From NCBI GenBank assembly GCA_963556195.1, contig CAUVYP010000586.1:496001-560000 (forward strand): a stretch of DNA of 64,000 bases, given 5' to 3'. How positions within the stretch are numbered: position 1 is the first letter of the stretch; each line of letters starts with the position of its first letter. The notes beneath the pieces are model-generated. The model made no database searches. It was not told the origin of the DNA and saw only the letters and a list, made by a program, of their open reading frames with translations. Source of the stretch: Sepiola atlantica (lineage: Eukaryota > Mollusca > Cephalopoda > Sepiida > Sepiolidae). This document shows positions 25,384 to 37,500 of this stretch, piece after piece. Both the position numbers and the translations under genes were made by a program.

Positions 25384-27615
25384 TTAGCGCGTTTTAAAGT
25401 TGATATCGCTTTTGTTTATAACTTCCACATTTATTCGAATTGTGCAACGAAACTTTGCACAGATTAGCGGTGTCACATTTTCTACTGAAGTACCAAGTTT
25501 CAGAAGTGCAGCTCTTGTACTGCCGGAGATATGTCGATACAAACTGAATACGCAAAACATCAACAAAATTTAGCGCGTTTTAAAGTTGATATCGCTTTCG
25601 TTTATAACTTCCACATTTATTCGAATTGTGCAACGAAACTTTGCACAGATTAGCGGAGTCACATTTTCTACTAAAGTACCTAGTTTCGGAAGTGCAGCTC
25701 TTGTACTGCCGGAGATATGTCGATACAAACTGAATACGCAAAACATCAACAAAATTTAGCGCGTTTTAAAGTTCATATCGCTTTTGTTTATAACTTCCAC
25801 ATTTATTCGAATTGTGCAACGAAACTTTGCAGACCGTCGCGGAGACACACGGGCTACTGAAGTACCAAGTTTCAGAAGTGCAGCTCTTGTACTGCCGGAG
25901 ATATGTCGATACAAACTGAATACGCAAAACATCAACTAAATTTAGCGCGTTTTAAAGTTGATATCGCTTTTGTTTATAACTTCCACATTTATTCGAATTG
26001 TGCAACGAAACTTTGCACAGATTAGCGGAGTCACATTTTCTACTGAAGTACCAAGTTTCAGAAGTGCAGCTCTTGTACTGCCGGAGATATGTCGATACAA
26101 ACTGAATACGCAAAACATCAACAAAATTTAGCGCGTTTTAAAGTTGATATCGCTTTTGTTTATAACTTCCACATTTATTCGAATTGTGCAACGAAACTTT
26201 GCAGACAGTCGCGGATAGGCCTTTTCTACTGAAGTACCAAGTTTCAGAAGTGCAGCTCTTGTACTGCCGGAGATATGTCGATACAAACTGAATACGCAAA
26301 ACATCAACAAAATTTAGCGCGTTTTAAAGTTGATATCGCTTTTGTTTATAACTTCCACATTTATTCGAATTGTGCAACGAAACTTTGCACAGATTAGCGG
26401 AGTCACATTTTCTACTGAAGTACCAAGTTTCAGAAGTGCAGCTCTTGTACTGCCGGAGATATGTCGATACAAACTGAATACGCAAACTATCAACAAAATT
26501 TAGTGCGATTTAAAGTTGATATCGCTTTTGTTTATAACTTCACCATTCTTTTGAATTGTGCAACGAAACTTTGCAGAGATAAGCGGAGTCACATGCTCTA
26601 CTGAAGTACCAAGTTTCAGAAGTGCAGCTCTTTTACTGCCGGAGATATGTCGATACAAACTGAATACGCAAAACATCAACAAAATTTAGCGCGTTTTAAA
26701 GTGGATATCGCTTTTGTTTATAACTTCCACATTTATTCGAATTGTGCAACGAAACTTTGCAGACCGTCGCGGAGACACACGTTCTACTGAAGTACCAAGT
26801 TTCAGAAGTGCAGCTCTTGTAATGCCGGAGATATGTCGATACAAACTGAATACGCAAAACATCAACTAAATTTAGCGCGTTTTAAAGTTGATATCGCTTT
26901 TGTTTATAACTTCCACATTTATTCGAATTGTGCAACGAAACTTTGCACAGATTAGCGGAGTCACATTTTCTACTGAAGTACCATGTTTCAGAAGTGCAGC
27001 TCTTGTAATGCCGGAGATATGTCGATACAAACTGAATACGCAAAACATCAACAAAATTTAGCGCGTTTTAAAGTTGATATCGCTTTTGTTTATAACTTCC
27101 ACATTTATTCGAATTGTGCAACGAAACTTTGCACAGATTAGCGGAGTCACATTTTCTACTGAAGTACCAAGTTTCAGAAGTGCAGCTCTTGTACTGCCGG
27201 AGATATGTCGATACAAACTGAATACGCAAAACATCAACAAAATTTAGCGCGTTTTAAAGTTGATATCGCTTTTGTTTATAACTTCCACATTTATTCGAAT
27301 TGTGCAACGAAACTTTGCACAGATTAGCGGAGTCACATTTTCTACTGAAGTACCAAGTTTCAGAAGTGCAGCTCTTGTACTGCCGGAGATATGTCGATAC
27401 AAACTGAATACGCAAACTATCAACAAAATTTAGTGCGATTTAAAGTTAGTATCGCTTTTGTTTATAACTTCACCATTCTTTAGAATTGTGCAACGAAACT
27501 TTGCAGAGATAAGCGGAGTCACATGCTCTACTGAAGTACCAAGTTTCAGAAGTGCAGCTCTTTTACTGCCGGAGATATGTCGATACAAACTGAATACGCA
27601 AAACATCAACTAAAT

Positions 27616-28731
27616 TTAGCGCGTTTTAAAGTTGATATCGCTTTTGTTTATAACTTCCACATTTATTCGAATTGTGCAACGAAACTTTGCACAGATTAGC
27701 GGAGTCACATTTTCTACTGAAGTACCAAGTTTCAGAAGTGCAGCTCTTGTACTGCCGGAGATATGTCGATACAAACTGAATACGCAAAACATCAACAAAA
27801 TTTAGCGCGTTTTAAAGTTGATATCGCTTTTGTTTATAACTTCCACATTTATTCGAATTGTGCAACGAAACTTTGCACAGATTAGCGGAGTCACATTTTC
27901 TACTGAAGTACCAAGTTTCAGAAGTGCAGCTCTTGTACTGCCGGAGATATGTCGATACAAACTGAATACGCAAAACATCAACAAAATTTAGCGCGTTTTA
28001 AAGTTCATATCGCTTTTGTTTATAACTTCCACATTTATTCGAATTGTGCAACGAAACTTTGCAGACCGTCGCGGAGACACACGGGCTACTGAAGTACCAA
28101 GTTTCAGAAGTGCAGCTCTTGTACTGCCGGAGATATGTCGATACAAACTGAATACGCAAAACATCAACTAAATTTAGCGCGTTTTAAAGTTGATATCGCT
28201 TTTGTTTATAACTTCCACATTTATTCGAATTGTGCAACGAAACTTTGCACAGATTAGCGGAGTCACATTTTCTACTGAAGTACCAAGTTTCAGAAGTGCA
28301 GCTCTTGTACTGCCGGAGATATGTCGATACAAACTGAATACGCAAAACATCAACAAAATTTAGCGCGTTTTAAAGTTGATATCGCTTTTGTTTATAACTT
28401 CCACATTTATTCGAATTGTGCAACGAAACTTTGCACAGATTAGCGGAGTCACATTTTCTACTGAAGTACCAAGTTTCAGAAGTGCAGCTCTTGTACTGCC
28501 GGAGATATGTCGATACAAACTGAATACGCAAAACATCAACAAAATTTAGCGCGTTTTAAAGTTCATATCGCTTTTGTTTATAACTTCCACATTTATTCGA
28601 ATTGTGCAACGAAACTTTGCAGACCGTCGCGGAGACACACGGGCTACTGAAGTACCAAGTTTCAGAAGTGCAGCTCTTGTACTGCCGGAGATATGTCGAT
28701 ACAAACTGAATACGCAAAACATCAACTAAAT
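27616..28731. repeat. 558-bp tandem duplication (3-mer, types 1 1 3)
   Basis: 27616-28173 and 28174-28731 both end in a type 3 copy with the rare gttcatatcgc and cgggctac. The same trio with the same markers occurs at 25384-25941, so a 3-mer moved or was copied within about 3 kb. Confidence 0.85.
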
Positions 28732-29289
28732 TTAGCGCGTTTTAAAGTTGATATCGCTTTTGTTTATAACTTCCACATTTATTCGAATTGTGCAACGAAA
28801 CTTTGCACAGATTAGCGGAGTCACATTTTCTACTGAAGTACCAAGTTTCAGAAGTGCAGCTCTTGTACTGCCGGAGATATGTCGATACAAACTGAATACG
28901 CAAAACATCAACAAAATTTAGCGCGTTTTAAAGTTGATATCGCTTTTGTTTATAACTTCCACATTTATTCGAATTGTGCAACGAAACTTTGCAGACAGTT
29001 GCGGATAGGCCTTTTCTACTGAAGTACCAAGTGTCAGAAGTGCAGCTCTTGTACTGCCGGAGATATGTCGATACAAACTGAATACGCAAAACATCAACAA
29101 AATTTAGCGCGTTTTAAAGTTGATATCGCTTTTGTTTATAACTTCCACATTTATTCGAATTGTGCAACGAAACTTTGCACAGATTAGCGGAGTCACATTT
29201 TCTACTGAAGTACCAAGTTTCAGAAGTGCAGCTCTTGTACTGCCGGAGATATGTCGATACAAACTGAATACGCAAACTATCAACAAAAT

Positions 29290-29475
29290 TTAGTGCGATT
29301 TAAAGTTGATATCGCTTTTGTTTATAACTTCACCATTCTTTAGAATTGTGCAACGAAACTTTGCAGAGATAAGCGGAGTCACATGCTCTACTGAAGTACC
29401 AAGTTTCAGAAGTGCAGCTCTTTTACTGCCGGAGATATGTCGATACAAACTGAATACGCAAAACATCAACAAAAT
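29290..29475. repeat. Type 4 recombinant between subtypes a and b
   Basis: It has gttgatatc of subtype a with ctttagaattg of subtype b. The two diagnostic sites are about 30 bp apart, so the exchange lies within that interval. Confidence 0.82.
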
Positions 29476-31335
29476 TTAGCGCGTTTTAAAGTGGATATCG
29501 CTTTTGTTTATAACTTCCACATTTATTCGAATTGTGCAACGAAACTTTGCAACCCGTCGCGGAGACACACGTTCTACTGAAGTACCAAGTTTCAGAAGTG
29601 CAGCTCTTGTAATGCCGGAGATATGTCGATACAAACTGAATACGCAAAACATCAACTAAATTTAGCGCGTTTTAAAGTTGATATCGCTTTTGTTTATAAC
29701 TTCCACATTTATTCGAATTGTGCAACGAAACTTTGCACAGATTAGCGGAGTCACATTTTCTACTGAAGTACCAAGTTTCAGAAGTGCAGCTCTTGTACTG
29801 CCGGAGATATGTCGATACAAACTGAATACGCAAAACATCAACAAAATTTAGCGCGTTTTAAAGTTGATATCGCTTTTGTTTATAACTTCCACATTTATTC
29901 GAATTGTGCAACGAAACTTTGCACAGATTAGCGGAGTCACATTTTCTACTGAAGTACCAAGTTTCAGAAGTGCAGCGCTTGTACTGCCGGAGATATGTCG
30001 ATACAAACTGAATACGCAAAACATCAACAAAATTTAGCGCGTTTTAAAGTTGATATCGCTTTTGTTTATAACTTCCACATTTATTCGAATTGTGCAACGA
30101 AACTTTGCACAGATTAGCGGAGTCACATTTTCTACTGAAGTACCAAGTTTCAGAAGTGCAGCTCTTGTACTGCCGGAGATATGTCGATACAAACTGAATA
30201 CGCAAAACATCAACAAAATTTAGCGCGTTTTAAAGTTGATATCGCTTTTGTTTATAACTTCCACATTTATTCGAATTGTGCAACGAAACTTTGCAGACAG
30301 TCGCGGATAGGCCTTTTCTACTGAAGTACCAAGTTTCAGAAGTGCAGCTCTTGTACTGCCGGAGATATGTCGATACAAACTGAATACGCAAAACATCAAC
30401 AAAATTTAGCGCGTTTTAAAGTTGATATCGCTTTTGTTTATAACTTCCACATTTATTCGAATTGTGCAACGAAACTTTGCACAGATTAGCGGAGTCACAT
30501 TTTCTACTGAAGTACCAAGTTTCAGAAGTGCAGCTCTTGTACTGCCGGAGATATGTCGATACAAACTGAATACGCAAACTATCAACAAAATTTAGTGCGA
30601 TTTAAAGTTAGTATCGCTTTTGTTTATAACTTCACCATTCTTTAGAATTGTGCAACGAAACTTTGCAGAGATAAGCGGAGTCACATGCTCTACTGAAGTA
30701 CCAAGTTTCAGAAGTGCAGCTCTTTTACTGCCGGAGATATGTCGATACAAACTGAATACGCAAAACATCAACAAAATTTAGCGCGTTTTAAAGTGGATAT
30801 CGCTTTTGTTTATAACTTCCACATTTATTCGAATTGTGCAACGAAACTTTGCAGACCGTCGCGGAGACACACGTTCTACTGAAGTACAAAGTTTCAGAAG
30901 TGCAGCTCTTGTACTGCCGGAGATATGTCGATACAAACTGAATACGCAAAACATCAACTAAATTTAGCGCGTTTTAAAGTTGATATCGCTTTTGTTTATA
31001 ACTTCCACATTTATTCGAATTGTGCAACGAAACTTTGCACAGATTAGCGGAGTCACATTTTCTACTGAAGTACCAAGTTTCAGAAGTGCAGCTCTTGTAC
31101 TGCCGGAGATATGTCGATACAAACTGAATACGCAAAACATCAACAAAATTTAGCGCGTTTTAAAGTTGATATCGCTTTTGTTTATAACTTCCACATTTAT
31201 TCGAATTGTGCAACGAAACTTTGCACAGATTAGCGGAGTCACATTTTCTACTGAAGTACCAAGTTTCAGAAGTGCAGCTCTTGTACTGCCGGAGATATGT
31301 CGATACAAACTGAATACGCAAACTATCAACAAAAT

Positions 31336-31521
31336 TTAGTGCGATTTAAAGTTGATATCGCTTTTGTTTATAACTTCACCATTCTTTTGAATTGTGCAAC
31401 GAAACTTTGCAGAGATAAGCGGAGTCACATGCTCTACTGAAGTACCAAGTCTCAGAAGTGCAGCTCTTTTACTGCCGGAGATATGTCGATACAAACGTAA
31501 TACGCAAAACATCAACAAAAT
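31336..31521. repeat. Exemplar of monomer type 4, subtype c (acgtaatacgc)
   Basis: The left half matches subtype a, but the right half has aagtctcagaag and aaacgtaatacgc. The two changes travel together in almost all copies: 14039, 16643, 20549, 22594, 24268, 31336, 33940, 38404, 39148, 41008, 42124, 43054, 44170, 45100, 47146, 48076, 49006, 51052 and 56630. At 46030 and 49936 only acgtaata is kept, and both occupy the same place in their super-units. This subtype dominates zone 3. Confidence 0.86.
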
Positions 31522-34500
31522 TTAGCGCGTTTTAAAGTGGATATCGCTTTTGTTTATAACTTCCACATTTATTCGAATTGTGCAACGAAACTTTGCAGAC
31601 CGTCGCGGAGACACACGTTCTACTGAAGTACCAAGTTTCAGAAGTGCAGCTCTTGTAATGCCGGAGATATGTCGATACAAACTGAATACGCAAAACATCA
31701 ACTAAATTTAGCGCGTTTTAAAGTTGATATCGCTTTTGTTTATAACTTCCACATTTATTCGAATTGTGCAACGAAACTTTGCACATATTAGCGGAGTCAC
31801 ATTTTCTACTGAAGTACCAAGTTTCAGAAGTGCAGCTCTTGTACTGCCGGAGATATGTCGATACAAACTGAATACGCAAAACATCAACAAAATTTAGCGC
31901 GTTTTAAAGTTGATATCGCTTTTGTTTATAACTTCCACATTTATTCGAATTGTGCAACGAAACTTTGCACAGATTAGCGGAGTCACATTTTCTACTGAAG
32001 TACCAAGTTTCAGAAGTGCAGCTCTTGTACTGCCGGAGATATGTCGATACAAACTGAATACGCAAAACATCAACAAAATTTAGCGCGTTTTAAAGTTGAT
32101 ATCGCTTTTGTTTATAACTTCCACATTTATTCGAATTGTGCAACGAAACTTTGCACAGATTAGCGGAGTCACATTTTCTACTGAAGTACCAAGTTTCAGA
32201 AGTGCAGCTCTTGTACTGCCGGAGATATGTCGATACAAACTGAATACGCAAAACATCAACAAAATTTAGCGCGTTTTAAAGTTGATATCGCTTTTGTTTA
32301 TAACTTCCACATTTATTCGAATTGTGCAACGAAACTTTGCACAGATTAGCAGAGTCACATTTTCTACTGAAGTACCAAGTTTCAGAAGTGCAGCTCTTGT
32401 ACTGCCGGAGATATGTCGATACAAACTGAATACGCAAAACATCAACAAAATTTAGCGCGTTTTAAAGTTGATATCGCTTTTGTTTATAACTTCCACATTT
32501 ATTCGAATTGTGCAACGAAACTTTGCAGACAGTCGCGGATAGGCCTTTTCTACTGAAGTACCAAGTTTCAGAAGTGCAGCTCTTGTACTGCCGGAGATAT
32601 GTCGATACAAACTGAATACGCAAAACATCAACAAAATTTAGCGCGTTTTAAAGTTGATATCGCTTTTGTTTATAACTTCCACATTTATTCGAATTGTGCA
32701 ACGAAACTTTGCACAGATTAGCGGAGTCACATTTTCTACTGAAGTACCAAGTTTCAGAAGTGCAGCTCTTGTACTGCTGGAGATATGTCGATACAAACTG
32801 AATACGCAAAACATCAACAAAATTTAGTGCGATTTAAAGTTAGTATCGCTTTTGTTTATAACTTCACCATTCTTTAGAATTGTGCAACGAAACTTTGCAG
32901 AGATAAGCGGAGTCACATGCTCTACTGAAGTACCAAGTTTCAGAAGTGCAGCTCTTTTACTGCCGGAGATATGTCGATACAAACTGAATACGCAAAACAT
33001 CAACTAAATTTAGCGCGTTTTAAAGTTGATATCGCTTTTGTTTATAACTTCCACATTTATTCGAATTGTGCAACGAAACTTTGCACAGATTAGCGGAGTC
33101 ACATTTTCTACTGAAGTACCAAGTTTCAGAAGTGCAGCTCTTGTACTGCTGGAGATATGTCGATACAAACTGAATACGCAAAACATCAACAAAATTTAGC
33201 GCGTTTTAAAGTTGATATCGCTTTTGTTTATAACTTCCACATTTATTCGAATTGTGCAACGAAACTTTGCACAGATTAGCGGAGTCACATTTTCTACTGA
33301 AGTACCAAGTTTCAGAAGTGCAGCTCTTGTACTGCCGGAGATATGTCGATACAAACTGAATACGCAAACTATCAACAAAATTTAGTGCGATTTAAAGTTA
33401 GTATCGCTTTTGTTTATAACTTCACCATTCTTTAGAATTGTGCAACGAAACTTTGCAGAGATAAGCGGAGTCACATGCTCTACTGAAGTACCAAGTTTCA
33501 GAAGTGCAGCTCTTTTACTGCCGGAGATATGTCGATACAAACTGAATACGCAAAACATCAACAAAATTTAGCGCGTTTTAAAGTGGATATCGCTTTTGTT
33601 TATAACTTCCACATTTATTCGAATTGTGCAACGAAACTTTGCAGACCGTCGCGGAGACACACGTTCTACTGAAGTACCAAGTTTCAGAAGTGCAGCTCTT
33701 GTACTGCCGGAGATATGTCGATACAAACTGAATACGCAAAACATCAACTAAATTTAGCGCGTTTTAAAGTTGATATCGCTTTTGTTTATAACTTCCACAT
33801 TTATTCGAATTGTGCAACGAAACTTTGCACAGATTAGCGGAGTCACATTTTCTACTGAAGTACCAAGTTTCAGAAGTGCAGCTCTTGTACTGCCGGAGAT
33901 ATGTCGATACAAACTGAATACGCAAACTATCAACAAAATTTAGTGCGATTTAAAGTTGATATCGCTTTTGTTTATAACTTCACCATTCTTTTGAATTGTG
34001 CAACGAAACTTTGCAGAGATAAGCGGAGTCACATGCTCTACTGAAGTACCAAGTCTCAGAAGTGCAGCTCTTTTACTGCCGGAGATATGTCGATACAAAC
34101 GTAATACGCAAAACATCAACAAAATTTAGCGCGTTTTAAAGTGGATATCGCTTTTGTTTATAACTTCCACATTTATTCGAATTGTGCAACGAAACTTTGC
34201 AGACCGTCGCGGAGACACACGTTCTACTGAAGTACCAAGTTTCAGAAGTGCAGCTCTTGTAATGCCGGAGATATGTCGATACAAACTGAATACGCAAAAC
34301 ATCAACTAAATTTAGCGCGTTTTAAAGTTGATATCGCTTTTGTTTATAACTTCCACATTTATTCGAATTGTGCAACGAAACTTTGCACATATTAGCGGAG
34401 TCACATTTTCTACTGAAGTACCAAGTTTCAGAAGTGCAGCTCTTGTACTGCCGGAGATATGTCGATACAAACTGAATACGCAAAACATCAACAAAATTTA

Positions 34501-37500
34501 GCGCGTTTTAAAGTGGATATCGCTTTTGTTTATAACTTCCACATTTATTCGAATTGTGCAACGAAACTTTGCAGACCGTCGCGGAGACACACGTTCTACT
34601 GAAGTACCAAGTTTCAGAAGTGCAGCTCTTGTACTGCCGGAGATATGTCGATACAAACTGAATACGCAAAACATCAACTAAATTTAGCGCGTTTTAAAGT
34701 TGATATCGCTTTTGTTTATAACTTCCACATTTATTCGAATTGTGCAACGAAACTTTGCACAGATTAGCGGAGTCACATTTTCTACTGAAGTACCAAGTTT
34801 CAGAAGTGCAGCTCTTGTACTGCCGGAGATATGTCGATACAAACTGAATACGCAAAACATCAACAAAATTTAGCGCGTTTTAAAGTTGATATCGCTTTTG
34901 TTTATAACTTCCACATTTATTCGAATTGTGCAACGAAACTTTGCACAGATTAGCGGAGTCACATTTTCTACTGAAGTACCAAGTTTCAGAAGTGCAGCTC
35001 TTGTACTGCCGGAGATATGTCGATACAAACTGAATACGCAAACTATCAACAAAATTTAGTGCGATTTAAAGTTAGTATCGCTTTTGTTTATAACTTCACC
35101 ATTCTTTAGAATTGTGCAACGAAACTTTGCAGAGATAAGCGGAGTCACATGCTCTACTGAAGTACCAAGTTTCAGAAGTGCAGCTCTTTTACTGCCGGAG
35201 ATATGTCGATACAAACTGAATACGCAAAACATCAACAAAATTTAGCGCGTTTTAAAGTGGATATCGCTTTTGTTTATAACTTCCACATTTATTCGAATTG
35301 TGCAACGAAACTTTGCAGACCGTCGCGGAGACACACGTTCTACTGAAGTACCAAGTTTCAGAAGTGCAGCTCTTGTACTGCCGGAGATATGTCGATACAA
35401 ACTGAATACGCAAAACATCAACTAAATTTAGCGCGTTTTAAAGTTGATATCGCTTTTGTTTATAACTTCCACATTTATTCGAATTGTGCAACGAAACTTT
35501 GCACAGATTAGCGGAGTCACATTTTCTACTGAAGTACCAAGTTTCAGAAGTGCAGCTCTTGTACTGCCGGAGATATGTCGATACAAACTGAATACGCAAA
35601 ACATCAACAAAATTTAGCGCGTTTTAAAGTTGATATCGCTTTTGTTTATAACTTCCACATTTATTCGAATTGTGCAACGAAACTTTGCACAGATTAGCGG
35701 AGTCACATTTTCTACTGAAGTACCAAGTTTCAGAAGTGCAGCTCTTGTACTGCCGGAGATATGTCGATACAAACTGAATACGCAAAACATCAACAAAATT
35801 TAGCGCGTTTTAAAGTGGATATCGCTTTTGTTTATAACTTCCACATTTATTCGAATTGTGCAACGAAACTTTGCAGACCGTCGCGGAGACACACGTTCTA
35901 CTGAAGTACCAAGTTTCAGAAGTGCAGCTCTTGTACTGCCGGAGATATGTCGATACAAACTGAATACGCAAAACATCAACTAAATTTAGCGCGTTTTAAA
36001 GTTGATATCGCTTTTGTTTATAACTTCCACATTTATTCGAATTGTGCAACGAAACTTTGCACAGATTAGCGGAGTCACATTTTCTACTGAAGTACCAAGT
36101 TTCAGAAGTGCAGCTCTTGTACTGCCGGAGATATGTCGATACAAACTGAATACGCAAAACATCAACAAAATTTAGCGCGTTTTAAAGTTGATATCGCTTT
36201 TGTTTATAACTTCCACATTTATTCGAATTGTGCAACGAAACTTTGCACAGATTAGCGGAGTCACATTTTCTACTGAAGTACCAAGTTTCAGAAGTGCAGC
36301 TCTTGTACTGCCGGAGATATGTCGATACAAACTGAATACGCAAAACATCAACAAAATTTAGCGCGTTTTAAAGTTGATATCGCTTTTGTTTATAACTTCC
36401 ACATTTATTCGAATTGTGCAACGAAACTTTGCACAGATTAGCGGAGTCACATTTTCTACTGAAGTACCAAGTTTCAGAAGTGCAGCTCTTGTACTGCCGG
36501 AGATATGTCGATACAAACTGAATACGCAAAACATCAACAAAATTTAGCGCGTTTTAAAGTTGATATCGCTTTTGTTTATAACTTCCACATTTATTCGAAT
36601 TGTGCAACGAAACTTTGCACAGATTAGCGGAGTCACATTTTCTACTGAAGTACCAAGTTTCAGAAGTGCAGCTCTTGTACTGCCGGAGATATGTCGATAC
36701 AAACTGAATACGCAAAACATCAACAAAATTTAGCGCGTTTTAAAGTTGATATCGCTTTTGTTTATAACTTCCACATTTATTCGAATTGTGCAACGAAACT
36801 TTGCAGACAGTCGCGGATAGGCCTTTTCTACTGAAGTACCAAGTTTCAGAAGTGCAGCTCTTGTACTGCCGGAGATATGTCGATACAAACTGAATACGCA
36901 AAACATCAACAAAATTTAGCGCGTTTTAAAGTTGATATCGCTTTTGTTTATAACTTCCACATTTATTCGAATTGTGCAACGAAACTTTGCACAGATTAGC
37001 GGAGTCACATTTTCTACTGAAGTACCAAGTTTCAGAAGTGCAGCTCTTGTACTGCCGGAGATATGTCGATACAAACTGAATACGCAAACTATCAACAAAA
37101 TTTAGTGCGATTTAAAGTTAGTATCGCTTTTGTTTATAACTTCACCATTCTTTAGAATTGTGCAACGAAACTTTGCAGAGATAAGCGGAGTCACATGCTC
37201 TACTGAAGTACCAAGTTTCAGAAGTGCAGCTCTTTTACTGCCGGAGATATGTCGATACAAACTGAATACGCAAAACATCAACTAAATTTAGCGCGTTTTA
37301 AAGTTGATATCGCTTTTGTTTATAACTTCCACATTTATTCGAATTGTGCAACGAAACTTTGCACAGATTAGCGGAGTCACATTTTCTACTGAAGTACCAA
37401 GTTTCAGAAGTGCAGCTCTTGTACTGCCGGAGATATGTCGATACAAACTGAATACGCAAAACATCAACAAAATTTAGCGCGTTTTAAAGTTGATATCGCT

